Source: Sphingomonas parva (ex Maeng et al. 2020) (GTDB lineage Bacteria; Pseudomonadota; Alphaproteobacteria; Sphingomonadales; Sphingomonadaceae). From it: a stretch of 64,000 bases of DNA. How positions within the stretch are numbered: the stretch's first letter is position 1; every line of letters begins with the position of its first letter. Shown here in pieces: positions 1 through 8,690 of the stretch. The notes beneath the pieces were generated by a model. It was not told the origin of the DNA. It made no database searches and saw nothing but the letters and a program-made list of their open reading frames with translations. The stretch spans positions 1 through 64,000 of the forward strand of contig NZ_SPDV01000035.1 of the NCBI RefSeq assembly GCF_004564275.1, given 5' to 3'. The translations under genes and the position numbers were made by a program.

Positions 1-1
1 G

Positions 2-169
2 GCCGAGGCGCTCCTCGACCGGACCAGCATGCGCGAGGACGGCTATTTCGACCCGGCGATCGTCCACCGCCGCTGGGAGGATCATCTGAGCGGGCGGCGG
101 GACTCCACGCCTGCCCTCTGGGCCGTCCTGATGTTCCAGGCCTGGCTGCGGGACGCCAAGCAAAGCTGA
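2..169 (+). CDS. Asparagine synthase-like amidotransferase, C-terminal end (partial)
   Basis: Only the last 55 residues lie in the window; the 5' part is cut off by the window edge. The tail has the pattern typical of the glutamine-hydrolysing asparagine synthase C-terminus: a Gly-Tyr-Phe-Asp segment, a Trp-Glu-Asp-His segment, then Leu-Trp-Ala-Val-Leu-Met-Phe-Gln-Ala-Trp-Leu before the stop. Members of this family are common in exopolysaccharide clusters, where they are thought to amidate sugars or glycan precursors. The genes that follow (GDP-mannose synthesis, priming transferase) fit that role. A lasso-peptide cyclase is a related alternative, but the tail looks like the exopolysaccharide type. 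Confidence 0.72.
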   Translation, partial: AEALLDRTSMREDGYFDPAIVHRRWEDHLSGRRDSTPALWAVLMFQAWLRDAKQS

Positions 170-268
170 CGCTGCTCCCTCCTCCACGGCCCGCTGCCGG
201 ACCGCGCCCGGCGCCTTGCTGCCGCCTGCGACTGCCCCTAAGCCGCGAGATCACGAACGGAGGGATTG

Positions 269-1351
269 ATGAGCAGCGCCGCTGACCGGACCGACCGCCG
301 GGTGACGCCGGTGATCCTCTCGGGCGGATCGGGGACGCGCTTGTGGCCGCTGTCGCGGGCGGATCGCCCCAAGCAGATGTTGCCGCTGCTCGGAGACCGG
401 CCGATGCTGCGGATGACGCTCGACCGCGTCGCCGACGACGCCTTGTTCTCGACGCCGGTCGTCGTGGCGAGCGAAAGCCAGGTGGAGCAGATCGCGGAGC
501 AGATCGGCGATGCCGACGCCGGCACCTACCGCCTCATCCTCGAGCCGGCAGCCCGGAACACGGCGCCGGCGATCACATTGGCGGCGATGGCGGCGGCGCC
601 CGACGACCTGCTGCTCGTCATGCCCAGCGACCATCTGATCGGCGATCCCGCCGCCTTCACGGCCACGGTGCGCAAGGGCATCGACCTCGCCGAACGCGGA
701 GCGCTCGTGACCTTCGGGATCAGACCGACGCGCCCGGAGACCGGCTACGGCTACATCCGACAGGGCGCGCCGCTGGGCGATGGCGCGTTCAGGGTGGAAC
801 GCTTCGTCGAGAAGCCGGACGCCGAACGCGCGGCCGCCTATCTTGCCGCCGGCGATTATCACTGGAACGCCGGCATCTTCCTCTTTCGCGCGGAAACCTT
901 CCTGCAGGCGGTTCGCAGCCATGCGCCCGCGGTCGCCGAGGCCTGCGCGGCCGCCTTGGCAGGGATTGGTGAGGAGGCACGCGTGCAGCCGGATCCCGCA
1001 TGCTTCGCCGCCGCGCCCAGCATCTCGATCGATTATGCCGTGATGGAACATGCCGACAATATCGCCGTCGTGCCGATGAGCGTCCCCTGGTCGGATGTCG
1101 GAAGCTGGCAGTCACTCTACGAGGTCAGCCCCTCCGACGAATCAGGCAATTCCATCGCCGGGGATTGCATGATGATCCGTTCCACCGGATGCCTCGCTCG
1201 CAGCGACGGGCCGCTCGTCGTGGCCATCGGGGTCACGGATCTGGCGATCATCGCCACCCCGGACGCCGTCCTGATCGTTCCGCGCGAGAACAGCCAGGAC
1301 GTCAAGGACGCCATCGACCTGCTGAAGAGTCGCGACGACCCGCGACTTTAG
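269..1351 (+). CDS. Mannose-1-phosphate guanylyltransferase
   Basis: This 360-residue enzyme should make GDP-mannose from GTP and mannose-1-phosphate for glycan synthesis in the cytoplasm. The nucleotidyltransferase signature GGSGTRLWPLSR lies at about residues 19-30 and is followed by Pro-Lys-Gln at 34-36. A Phe-Val-Glu-Lys-Pro motif and a Trp-Asn-Ala-Gly-Ile-Phe segment come later, as in ManC/CpsB. It lacks the C-terminal cupin (phosphomannose isomerase) domain of two-domain ManC proteins, so it is the short, guanylyltransferase-only form. The ATG at 269 is preferred over the in-frame TTG at 266 because a GGAGGG ribosome site lies just upstream at about 258-264. Confidence 0.9.
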   Translation: MSSAADRTDRRVTPVILSGGSGTRLWPLSRADRPKQMLPLLGDRPMLRMTLDRVADDALFSTPVVVASESQVEQIAEQIGDADAGTYRLILEPAARNTAPAITLAAMAAAPDDLLLVMPSDHLIGDPAAFTATVRKGIDLAERGALVTFGIRPTRPETGYGYIRQGAPLGDGAFRVERFVEKPDAERAAAYLAAGDYHWNAGIFLFRAETFLQAVRSHAPAVAEACAAALAGIGEEARVQPDPACFAAAPSISIDYAVMEHADNIAVVPMSVPWSDVGSWQSLYEVSPSDESGNSIAGDCMMIRSTGCLARSDGPLVVAIGVTDLAIIATPDAVLIVPRENSQDVKDAIDLLKSRDDPRL

Positions 1352-1388
1352 GCCCGCTGGGTTTCCACGTCCGCCAATCGCCGCCGCT

Positions 1389-2615
1389 CTAACGGGCGCC
1401 AGAGCCCGTCATCACCGTCTTCACGGTTCCGGCGATGATCAGCACGTCGAGCCAGAACGAGAAGTTCTTGATGTAGTAAAAGTCGTACTGGAGCTTCCAC
1501 AGCACGTCGCTCACCTCGGCGACATGCCCCTGCCGCACCTGCGCCCAGCCGGTAATGCCCGGCCGCACGATGTGCCTGTAGCGATAGAAGGGCAACTCCG
1601 CCTCATACCAGTGGGACAGCGGCACCGCTTCGGGGCGCGGGCCGATCCAGCTCATGTCGCCGCGGATGATGTTGACGATCTGCGGCAGCTCGTCGATCCG
1701 GCTACGCCGAAGGAAACGGCCAACGCGCGTGACGCGATCGTCGCCGTCTCTGGTCATCGCCGCCTGCCGGGCGTCGACGGCGTCCGACCCGTGACGCATG
1801 GTCCGAAACTTGTACATGTTGAACGGATGACCGCGATATCCCATCCGCTGTTGCCGGAAGAGCACCGGGCCGGGAGAATCCCACCGGATCGCGAGCGCGA
1901 CGAGCAGCAGAAAGGGCAGGAGCAGCGGCAGCGCCACGATGGCGAGGCCGAGATCCCACGCCCTTTTCACCTTGGCGTAGACGATGCCGGGGATCAGCGA
2001 GCCGAGGTTGTTCTCCGACAGATGATCGATCGCGACCCGGCCGGTCAGCGATTCCTCCATCTGCTTGACGTGCATGACGAGCGTGCCGTCGAGCGCCCGG
2101 TCGGCAAGGAAGCGCTCCCATTCGTCGGGGATGTCGGCACGCAGATCGGCGACGATGGCATCGTAGCGCTCGTCGATGTCGGCCTTGTCGCTCAGGTCCA
2201 CCCAGGCGACATCGGGGAGCGCGAGCAGATGCTCGACCTGTCCTGCGGGCACGATCCCGATCCGCAAGCGCTGCTGACGCTGCAGCTTGAAATAGACCAC
2301 GTAATACCAGCCGATGCAGAGCAGGAAGCTGGCGAGGAAGTGAAGGCGGCTGTAGTCGAGGCGAAGGAAGAAAAAGACCGTCAGGATGATCGCATAGGCT
2401 GCGGCGAAGGACGGCAGGATGTTGTACGACGCGCGGACACCCGGATAATGGGAGACGCGGCGGAAGCCGTAATAGCCGGCCACCAGCGCGACGATCGTCC
2501 CCACGAGCGAGTTCTGCAGACTGTCGATATCGGCACTGCGCACCTCGTAGCGGAAGCGCACCGCCCACGGCAGGAGCACGGCAAGCAGCAGCCCGATCCC
2601 GAGCTGGAAGCGCAT
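1389..2615 (-). CDS. Exopolysaccharide priming sugar transferase (polyprenyl-phosphate glycosylphosphotransferase)
   Basis: This integral membrane enzyme should transfer a sugar-1-phosphate to undecaprenyl phosphate, the first step of repeat-unit assembly. Four hydrophobic helices fill roughly the first 140 residues, followed by a soluble central region. The C-terminal catalytic domain opens with a membrane helix after Lys-Arg-Ala-Trp-Asp and carries the family signatures Lys-Phe-Arg-Thr-Met-Arg, Asp-Glu-Leu-Pro-Gln and Gly-Pro-Arg-Pro. The open frame extends to 2822, but the extra 69 residues are rich in Arg, Pro and Ser and do not look membrane-like. I therefore start at the ATG at 2615, which gives 408 residues. 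It runs convergent to the guanylyltransferase. The sugar used cannot be read from sequence. Confidence 0.88.
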   Translation of the reverse strand: MRFQLGIGLLLAVLLPWAVRFRYEVRSADIDSLQNSLVGTIVALVAGYYGFRRVSHYPGVRASYNILPSFAAAYAIILTVFFFLRLDYSRLHFLASFLLCIGWYYVVYFKLQRQQRLRIGIVPAGQVEHLLALPDVAWVDLSDKADIDERYDAIVADLRADIPDEWERFLADRALDGTLVMHVKQMEESLTGRVAIDHLSENNLGSLIPGIVYAKVKRAWDLGLAIVALPLLLPFLLLVALAIRWDSPGPVLFRQQRMGYRGHPFNMYKFRTMRHGSDAVDARQAAMTRDGDDRVTRVGRFLRRSRIDELPQIVNIIRGDMSWIGPRPEAVPLSHWYEAELPFYRYRHIVRPGITGWAQVRQGHVAEVSDVLWKLQYDFYYIKNFSFWLDVLIIAGTVKTVMTGSGAR

Positions 2616-3025
2616 CCGATGCCATAGCGTCCTGCGGACACTGGCGATTTTGGCGGGCTGAAGAGACACGAAAGAGAGAGCTCTGGTGCTGAAGAGGGAC
2701 TGCGGAGTTTCCGCGGTTCGATAGAGGCAAAAGGCGCTGCAAGTCCACAGAGATACGTCTGGGGCGCGTGGCCGGAGGCTGCTCGGCGATCTCGGCGCCC
2801 GGCACCGCGGTGCGCAAGGCACCCGTGCCCCTCTGCCGATGCTTTGGTTTCAATCGGAAATGATCTTTCGGCAGATGAAAGTATCCTCAAGAACACGCAG
2901 GGTCCACGAACGACTCTGCCACGACAAAGTCCGCAGAGCCATTTCCCTCCCGTTGAAACGAGAGTAGCTTTTCACCCAGTTGCGTTGCGTTCCCGCGTCG
3001 GTGACCTGCACAGGGAGCAACAATC
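2616..3025. other. Intergenic region between divergent sugar transferase and autotransporter genes
   Basis: About 410 bases separate the two divergent starts. The part nearest the sugar transferase keeps its frame open to 2822 and could be coding if an upstream start is used. The part nearest 3026 should hold the autotransporter promoter; an AGGGAG ribosome site lies at about 3013-3018. I see no convincing promoter hexamers, RNA gene or repeat. Confidence 0.5.
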
Positions 3026-5251
3026 ATGAACAAGACGAGGATTCTGATCGGCGTTGCCATCGGCGCCGTGGCAGCGGCCTTGAGCCCGACTCCGGCGTCG
3101 GCCCAGTGCACCGCCGGTGCGGCCGCCGGAAGCACGGAGTGCGACGCGCCCGGCGCGCCGGCAACGGCGAGCGGTGTCAATTCGACAGCCAGCGGCAATG
3201 GCGCGGTCGCCTCCCAGCCAGCGGCGACTGCAATGGGCTTCGGAGCCACCGCCGGGGGCGGCAGCACCGGCGAGGCCGCGAGCGCTTATGGTGAGCGTGC
3301 CTTCGCCACGGGGAATTTCTCGACCGCCATCGGCACCTTGTCGGGCGCGACCGGGACATCGTCTGTGGCCGTCGGCGACGTCTCCACCGCGACGGCGGCC
3401 AACGCCACCGCCGTCGGCCGCAACGCCAATGCGAACGCCGCACAAGCCACAGCTTTCGGTTTCAATTCGGTCGCGACGGGCACGAACGCCAGCGCGCTCG
3501 GCCCCACGACGACCGCGACCGGCGCATCGGCCCTGGCGGCCGGCCACGGAGCCTCCGCGACGGCTGCGGACGCGTCCGCCGTCGGCCACGACGCCGCCGG
3601 CACGGGCGCGCAAAGCGCGGCGTTCGGATTCGACGCCGTCTCGAGCGGACTCGCCTCGACCGCTCTCGGTCAGAGCGCAGAGGCTGCCGGCGACGTCGCG
3701 ACCGCTACCGGATCGGGAGCGCGGGCGCTGAGCCTGGGCGGCACGGCGATCGGCGCCAGCGCCTATACCGACGCGAATTTCGGCGTGGCGATCGGCCGCT
3801 CGGCGAGCGCAACCGGGGTCTCGTCCATCGCCATCGGTGACAGCCCGACGACGACGGGCGCCAATTCGGTCGCGATCGGTCGCAGCACCGTCGCCACCAA
3901 CCAGAGCACGACTGCCCTCGGCAACGCGGCGAACGCCGGCGGGGTGACCAGTGTGGCCGTGGGCAACGCCGCCCGGGCCGCCGACGAGGATGGCGTCGCT
4001 ATCGGCGACTTGGCGGGAGCGACGGGGTTCCACGCCACCGCGGTCGGCGGCGAGTCGACCGCCTCGGGACGGGGGGCGCAGGCTTTCGGCTGGCAGGCGC
4101 GCGCGACCGGCAATCTGTCGCTGGCGAGCGGCCATCAGGCGACCGCCGCTGGGAACCAGTCGACGGCAGTAGGCAAGAGCGCCTCGAGCGCGGGCGCCAA
4201 CGCAACCGCCCTCGGCTTCTCCGCCTCGGCCGGCGGGCCTTCCTCCACCGCCCTCGGGGACACCGCCGCCGCCGCAGGGACGAACGGCACCGCGGTGGGC
4301 GTTCTCGCAAGCGCCGGCGGCACCTCGTCTGCCGCATTCGGCGCCGCCGCAAATGCCTCCGCACTGACCAGCGTCGCCGTGGGCAACGGCGCACAGGCGA
4401 CCGACGAGGATAGCGTTGCCGTCGGCGATCTCGCGACCGCCACCGGCTTCCATTCGACCGCGGTGGGCGGAGAATCGGTCGCTTCCGGGCGCGGCGCCCA
4501 GGCTTTCGGCTGGCAGGCGCAGGCCAGCGGCAACCTCTCTCTGGCGAGCGGCCATCAAGCGGTCGCCGGCGGGGTCCAGGCGACGGCGGTGGGCAAGAAC
4601 GCGGCGGCGGCGGGGACCAGCGCGACCGCGCTCGGCTTCGGCGCGTCGGCTGCGGCAGCCAACTCCAGCGCGCTCGGCACCGGGGCGACGGTCGCCGCCG
4701 CGCATACCAACTCGACCGCGCTGGGCAATGGCGCCGCGACCACGGCGGCAAACCAGGTAACGATCGGGGGCGCCGGCTCGGCAGTGCGGCTGGGGGGTTA
4801 CACGACGCCCGGCGTGCTGGTGAACGACGCCAGCGGCAACGTCACCAGCAACACGACTCTGCTGGGCAACGTGTCGACGCTTCAAACGACGGTGGCGACG
4901 CAGGGGAGCTCGATCGCGGCGCTGCAGACGTCGGTCGGCAGTCAGGCGAGCGCGATCGCGGCGCTCGAGGGGCAGACCACCACCCTGTTCGATCTGGCCG
5001 ACATCAACCGGCGCGACATCCGCAAGGCGAACGAGGGTGTCGCAATGGCTCTTGCGATGGAAAGCCCGGGGGTGCCCGCCGGCGCCAGTTTCGCGGTGTC
5101 GGGCGGCTTCGGCTATTATCAGAATCGGGTAGCCGGAACGGCGGCTTTCTCGGCGCGGATCGGCCAGATGTCGTCCTTCTCCGCTGGGCTGGGCGTCGGC
5201 CTCAACAGCGGCGAGGTCGGCGCGCGTGCCGGCTTCCAGGCAGCGTGGTGA
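3026..5251 (+). CDS. YadA-type trimeric autotransporter adhesin
   Basis: This 741-residue protein should form a trimeric surface adhesin that anchors itself in the outer membrane. A signal peptide ends near residue 26 (Ala-Ser-Ala/Gln). Residues of about 60-600 are almost entirely degenerate 14-residue head repeats of the YadA type, with recurring Thr/Ser-Ala-Val/Leu-Gly and Ala-Ser-Gly steps. A short heptad-rich stretch (about 615-660) acts as the stalk, followed by the conserved Asn-Arg-Arg-Asp-Ile neck. A four-strand beta anchor ends in the aromatic Trp. The stalk is very short relative to the head. A near-exact 140-residue block occurs twice in tandem. It sits inside glycan genes, which suggests a joint role in surface attachment or biofilm. 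Confidence 0.9.
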   Translation: MNKTRILIGVAIGAVAAALSPTPASAQCTAGAAAGSTECDAPGAPATASGVNSTASGNGAVASQPAATAMGFGATAGGGSTGEAASAYGERAFATGNFSTAIGTLSGATGTSSVAVGDVSTATAANATAVGRNANANAAQATAFGFNSVATGTNASALGPTTTATGASALAAGHGASATAADASAVGHDAAGTGAQSAAFGFDAVSSGLASTALGQSAEAAGDVATATGSGARALSLGGTAIGASAYTDANFGVAIGRSASATGVSSIAIGDSPTTTGANSVAIGRSTVATNQSTTALGNAANAGGVTSVAVGNAARAADEDGVAIGDLAGATGFHATAVGGESTASGRGAQAFGWQARATGNLSLASGHQATAAGNQSTAVGKSASSAGANATALGFSASAGGPSSTALGDTAAAAGTNGTAVGVLASAGGTSSAAFGAAANASALTSVAVGNGAQATDEDSVAVGDLATATGFHSTAVGGESVASGRGAQAFGWQAQASGNLSLASGHQAVAGGVQATAVGKNAAAAGTSATALGFGASAAAANSSALGTGATVAAAHTNSTALGNGAATTAANQVTIGGAGSAVRLGGYTTPGVLVNDASGNVTSNTTLLGNVSTLQTTVATQGSSIAALQTSVGSQASAIAALEGQTTTLFDLADINRRDIRKANEGVAMALAMESPGVPAGASFAVSGGFGYYQNRVAGTAAFSARIGQMSSFSAGLGVGLNSGEVGARAGFQAAW
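3947..4690 (+). repeat. 420-bp in-frame tandem duplication inside the autotransporter head
   Basis: Two blocks, starting at 3947 and 4367, align at an exact offset of 420 bases, which is 140 residues or ten 14-residue head repeats. Both contain the same Gly-Ala-Gln-Ala-Phe-Gly-Trp-Gln-Ala and Ser-Leu-Ala-Ser-Gly-His-Gln-Ala segments. At 4081 and 4501 the first 20 bases are identical. Similarity fades after roughly 4690. The preceding head region does not align at the same offset. Confidence 0.85.
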
Positions 5252-5793
5252 GCGGCAGCGCCCGCCGCGTCGATGCGCCGGGGCGTCCCGCCCCGGCGCG
5301 TCTGGCGATAGCCGCCTGGCTCGCCTTCGCTCCGGTTCCGGCGGTTGGGCAATCCGCTGCCGAACCGGGGCGGAGCATGGCGGCGGCCTCGCAGGCATTG
5401 CTCCCGGACGAGCTCGTCGTCATGAAGCTCGTCTGGTCTTCCCTCATCGCGCTGGACCAGGCGAACCAGACCGGCAATTATTCCGTTCTGCGGGATCTCG
5501 CCGCTCCGACGTTCCAGAGCCGCAATTCGGCTGCGACCCTGGCGGGCATTTTCCAGGCGTTGCGCAACCAGCGCGTCGATCTCGGCAACGCGCTGCTCGT
5601 CACCCCCACGTTCGATTTCGCACCTGCGCTCGTCGAGGGCGGGCTGCTTCGGGTGCGCGGGCGCTTCCCCTTGCGGCCGACCGCGATCGCCTTCGATCTC
5701 CTTTATCAGCCTGTCGATGGACAATGGCGACTGTTCGGCATCGCCGCAGTGCCGGTTGCAAACGGATCGCCGGCGCCACCATCACGGCGCTGA
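5245..5793 (+). CDS. Exported hypothetical protein
   Basis: This 182-residue protein begins with a GTG that overlaps the stop of the autotransporter gene, so the two are probably co-translated. A basic N-terminus with a hydrophobic run to about residue 35 (Val-Gly-Gln) looks like a signal peptide. The remainder is a single alpha+beta domain with Asn-Tyr-Ser-Val-Leu-Arg-Asp-Leu and a C-terminal Asp-Gly-Gln-Trp-Arg-Leu-Phe-Gly-Ile strand. That layout resembles NTF2-like folds, but I do not recognise the family. Position suggests a periplasmic helper for the autotransporter; this is inference. A second GTG at 5248 is an equally possible start. Confidence 0.62.
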   Translation: MVSGSARRVDAPGRPAPARLAIAAWLAFAPVPAVGQSAAEPGRSMAAASQALLPDELVVMKLVWSSLIALDQANQTGNYSVLRDLAAPTFQSRNSAATLAGIFQALRNQRVDLGNALLVTPTFDFAPALVEGGLLRVRGRFPLRPTAIAFDLLYQPVDGQWRLFGIAAVPVANGSPAPPSRR

Positions 5794-5839
5794 AGCCCCT
5801 GGGCTCCCGTCGGCGCTTCGCCTCGGCTAGGGTCGGCCG

Positions 5840-6760
5840 ATGGCGCGCCATGACTATACCCTTTTCGGCCTCCGCATTCGATCGGAACTGCTCCTCCCCG
5901 AGCTCCCTCCGGACGCGGGGGACGCGCGGCCCGACGTGGCGGTGCGGATCGGCCCGGTCTCGGAAGAGGGCCCGGAGTCCGGTTACGCACCGACGGCCGC
6001 AGGCTTACTGCTCTCGGCGCCGGGGATCGGCCGTTATCTGATCGTCGATGGCCGTGAGATCGTGATCGATCCCGCGCCGGGTGCGTCCGAGCGCAACCTT
6101 CGCCTGTATCTGCTCGGCTCCGCCTTCGGGGCGCTCCTCCATCAGCGCGGCATGATGCCCCTGCACGCCAACGCGATCGCCGTCGACGGACGTGCGATCG
6201 CCTTCTGCGGCCATTCCGGCGCCGGCAAGTCCACCCTCGCCGCCTGGTTCAACGATCGGGGCCACGAGGTGCTCGCCGACGATGTCTGCGTCATCGGCTT
6301 CGATGGCGGCGGAACCCCGGTCGCCAAGCCCGGCCTGCGCCGCCTTCGCTTGTGGATCGACGCTCTCGCCGCGACGGGCCGGACTGCGTCGGATTATGAG
6401 CGCTCCTTCGACGGACTGAGGGATGTGCGCGAAAAGTATGACGTCCCGATCGCGAGGCCGGAGCATGTCGCGGAGATCCCGCTCGGCGCGATCTACCTGC
6501 TCGACCGTGCTCCGGAAGGAAGCACAGAAGGCCGTATCGTACCGCTTTCCGGCGTCGACAGGATCGATGCGATCGTCGCCAATACCTACCGCGGCGGCCT
6601 GCTCCCGACGCTCGGCGGAACCGCCGAGCATCTCGCAACGTGCCTGCGCATCGCGGCGCGTGTGCCCGTCTTCAGGGCTGAGCGGCTTTGGGGGCACGAG
6701 TCGTTGGACATCGAGGCCAGCAGGATGGCCGCCCATGCGCGATCGATCCTCGACCCCTGA
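5840..6760 (+). CDS. HPr kinase-like (HprK-related) protein
   Basis: This 306-residue protein carries the core of the HPr kinase/phosphorylase fold. His109, in Leu-His-Ala-Asn-Ala, lies where HprK has its catalytic His. The Walker A loop GHSGAGKS is at 124-131, and Leu-Ala-Asp-Asp-Val at about 145-149 matches the Asp-Asp of HprK. The N-terminal 90 residues are unrelated to the classical HprK N-domain. No HPr or other phosphotransferase gene is nearby. HprK-related kinases of this type are known next to exopolysaccharide genes and peptide-modification genes in proteobacteria, with uncertain substrates. It runs convergent to the ABC exporter, leaving only 12 bases between them. Confidence 0.82.
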   Translation: MARHDYTLFGLRIRSELLLPELPPDAGDARPDVAVRIGPVSEEGPESGYAPTAAGLLLSAPGIGRYLIVDGREIVIDPAPGASERNLRLYLLGSAFGALLHQRGMMPLHANAIAVDGRAIAFCGHSGAGKSTLAAWFNDRGHEVLADDVCVIGFDGGGTPVAKPGLRRLRLWIDALAATGRTASDYERSFDGLRDVREKYDVPIARPEHVAEIPLGAIYLLDRAPEGSTEGRIVPLSGVDRIDAIVANTYRGGLLPTLGGTAEHLATCLRIAARVPVFRAERLWGHESLDIEASRMAAHARSILDP

Positions 6761-6772
6761 GTTCCTCGGCGC

Positions 6773-8587
6773 TCACGCCCGCCCCCTTTCGGTCGAGGGT
6801 GCCGCGACCAGCTCTTCGTAAGAGCCCTCTGCAACGATCCGGCCGCCCACCAGGCGGACCAGCCGATCGCAATTGGCGAGGGTGCTGAGCCGGTGCGCGA
6901 CCACCAGGACGGTGCGTCCGGCCGTTCCCTTCGAAAGGGCGGTCATCACCGCCCGCTCGGTCGCATCGTCGAGCGCGCTCGTGGCTTCGTCCAGAACCAG
7001 CACCGCGGCCTGCTTGTAGAGAGCCCGGGCGATCCCGAGCCTCTGCCTCTGCCCCCCGCTCAGCCGGATGCCTCTCTCGCCGATCGACGCCTGGTAGCCG
7101 CCGGGCAAGCCCTCTATGAAGTCGGCGATCTGCGCCTGCTCCGCTGCGGCGCGGACGCGCGCCATGTCGCGCTCCTCGGCCGACACGCCGAAGGCGATGT
7201 TCGCTGCGAACGAGGTGTCGGCGAGATAGATCGACTGGGGAACGTGGGCGATCTGCCTCTGCCACCGCCGTCGCGTCGCATCCCGGAGCGGCGCGCCGTC
7301 GATCAGGATCTCGCCGGCCGTCGGCTCGAGCAGCCCCATGATCAGATCGAGCAGGGTGCTCTTCCCGCTCCCCGTCTCGCCGATGAAGCCAACCCGCTCG
7401 CCGGCGGCGATGTGCAGATCGACCCCGGTCACCGCGCCACGGCTCGAATCGGGATAGGTGAAGGAGACGCCCCTAAGCTCGATCGCCCCGGTCGCCGGCA
7501 GGGGTGGCTCGTCCAGCGGGACGTCGATCGTGGAGGCTCGGGCGAGCCGCGCCAGCTCGTGGATCGTATGGACCGAACCCGCGGTCCGCGTAAGCGCGAC
7601 ATAGACCAGCTGCAGCAGGGGCAGCAGCCGTTGCGCGCCCAGGGCAAAGGCGCCGAGCAGCGGTATCGCCGCGGGCAAGCCGCCGGACTGCCGGCTCATG
7701 TAAAGCGCGAGCACGGCGACGAGGATGATCACCGCCGATTCGATCACCACCCGGGGAACCGTGGCGATATAGGTCACGAGCAGCTGGCTGCGCCGCAGAC
7801 GGCCGTCGAGCTCGGCGAAGCTGCGCTCGAAGATCGGCTGGGAGCGATCGAGCAGGATGTCGCGAATGCCGCCCAGGCCTTCCTGCACCTGGCGCATGCG
7901 CTCGGTCTGCGCGTCGTTGATCAGTCGGGAGCCGTGGTGGAGCTTGCCTCGGGTCACCGCCCCGACACCCGTGTAGAGCAAGCCGACCGCCGCAGCGGAG
8001 AGCAGCGCGATCACCGGCTGGAGCGCGATCAGCAGCGCCATGATGCAGAGCGCGAGAACGGCGGCGACCAGCCCCTGGATCACGGGCAGCAGGACACCGA
8101 TCACCGAATATTGCACCTTCTCCAGCGCCGCCAGCCCTTCGCTGCTGTTTCGCTGCGTGTGGTACAGGTACGGCTGGCGCAGCAGTCCGCTGTAGATCCG
8201 CACGCCGAGCTCGTGGCCGAAGCTGAACACGAAAGCGTGCGATACCCAGGTGAGCAGCAGCCGGATCGCGGCCGCGACCGCCGCCGCCCCGCAGAGCAGC
8301 AGGGTTGCCGGGAGAATCGCTTCGGAGCCGCTCCGCCAGCCGAACGCCGCGAAGACGGCTGGCGCATGGGGGATGCGGCCGAGGCCCTCCGGATCGGAAA
8401 TGAGGGCAAGGAACGGAAGCACGGCGCCGATCGTGAACAGCTCCGCCGCGGCGCCGGCGAACATCACCAGGAAGCAGAGTTGGAGATGACGCCGGCGGCG
8501 TGGGCTCAACAGCCGGTAGAGCGCCGCCAGCGCGGACACCACGCCGGCCGATCCCGGCCTCTCGCAACCCTGCTCCTGCGGCATCAT
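6773..8587 (-). CDS. ABC transporter, fused permease/ATPase (PglK/MsbA-like exporter)
   Basis: This half-transporter of about 604 residues has five to six membrane helices followed by an ATPase domain. The ATPase shows Walker A Gly-Glu-Thr-Gly-Ser-Gly-Lys-Ser-Thr, signature Leu-Ser-Gly-Gly-Gln-Arg-Gln-Arg and Walker B Val-Leu-Val-Leu-Asp-Glu-Ala-Thr, with His in the final switch region (Val-Ala-His-Arg). The N-terminal membrane segment (an acidic/Thr-Ile-Gly-Ala-Val-Leu-Pro-Phe pattern) resembles PglK-like lipid-linked oligosaccharide flippases. No C39 peptidase domain is present, so peptide-processing export is unlikely. The ATG pair at 8582-8587 was chosen; the open frame goes on to 8677. 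Within this locus the likely cargo is a lipid-linked glycan. Confidence 0.85.
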   Translation of the reverse strand: MMPQEQGCERPGSAGVVSALAALYRLLSPRRRRHLQLCFLVMFAGAAAELFTIGAVLPFLALISDPEGLGRIPHAPAVFAAFGWRSGSEAILPATLLLCGAAAVAAAIRLLLTWVSHAFVFSFGHELGVRIYSGLLRQPYLYHTQRNSSEGLAALEKVQYSVIGVLLPVIQGLVAAVLALCIMALLIALQPVIALLSAAAVGLLYTGVGAVTRGKLHHGSRLINDAQTERMRQVQEGLGGIRDILLDRSQPIFERSFAELDGRLRRSQLLVTYIATVPRVVIESAVIILVAVLALYMSRQSGGLPAAIPLLGAFALGAQRLLPLLQLVYVALTRTAGSVHTIHELARLARASTIDVPLDEPPLPATGAIELRGVSFTYPDSSRGAVTGVDLHIAAGERVGFIGETGSGKSTLLDLIMGLLEPTAGEILIDGAPLRDATRRRWQRQIAHVPQSIYLADTSFAANIAFGVSAEERDMARVRAAAEQAQIADFIEGLPGGYQASIGERGIRLSGGQRQRLGIARALYKQAAVLVLDEATSALDDATERAVMTALSKGTAGRTVLVVAHRLSTLANCDRLVRLVGGRIVAEGSYEELVAAPSTERGRA

Positions 8588-8690
8588 CAAGGTGCTACGG
8601 GCAAAGGGGATCGCGAGTCCACATGCCGATTGAGTTGGCGCCGCGCATTTGCTTAAGGGTCCGCTCCTCGGAACCATTCAGGCAGGATCG

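Noticed and set aside
2616-2822. N-terminal extension of the sugar transferase
   Set aside because: The 69 extra residues are Arg/Pro/Ser-rich and precede the first membrane helix; no ribosome site was found at 2822.
3100-4800. Repeats in the adhesin considered as a CRISPR-like or tandem DNA array
   Set aside because: The 42-base period is one protein repeat of 14 residues in a continuous reading frame; no spacers or direct repeats in the CRISPR form.
2-8587. A complete lasso-peptide cluster (amidotransferase, HprK-like kinase, ABC exporter)
   Set aside because: No precursor-like short ORF, B1 protein or C39-type exporter is present; the amidotransferase tail and the sugar enzymes point to exopolysaccharide.
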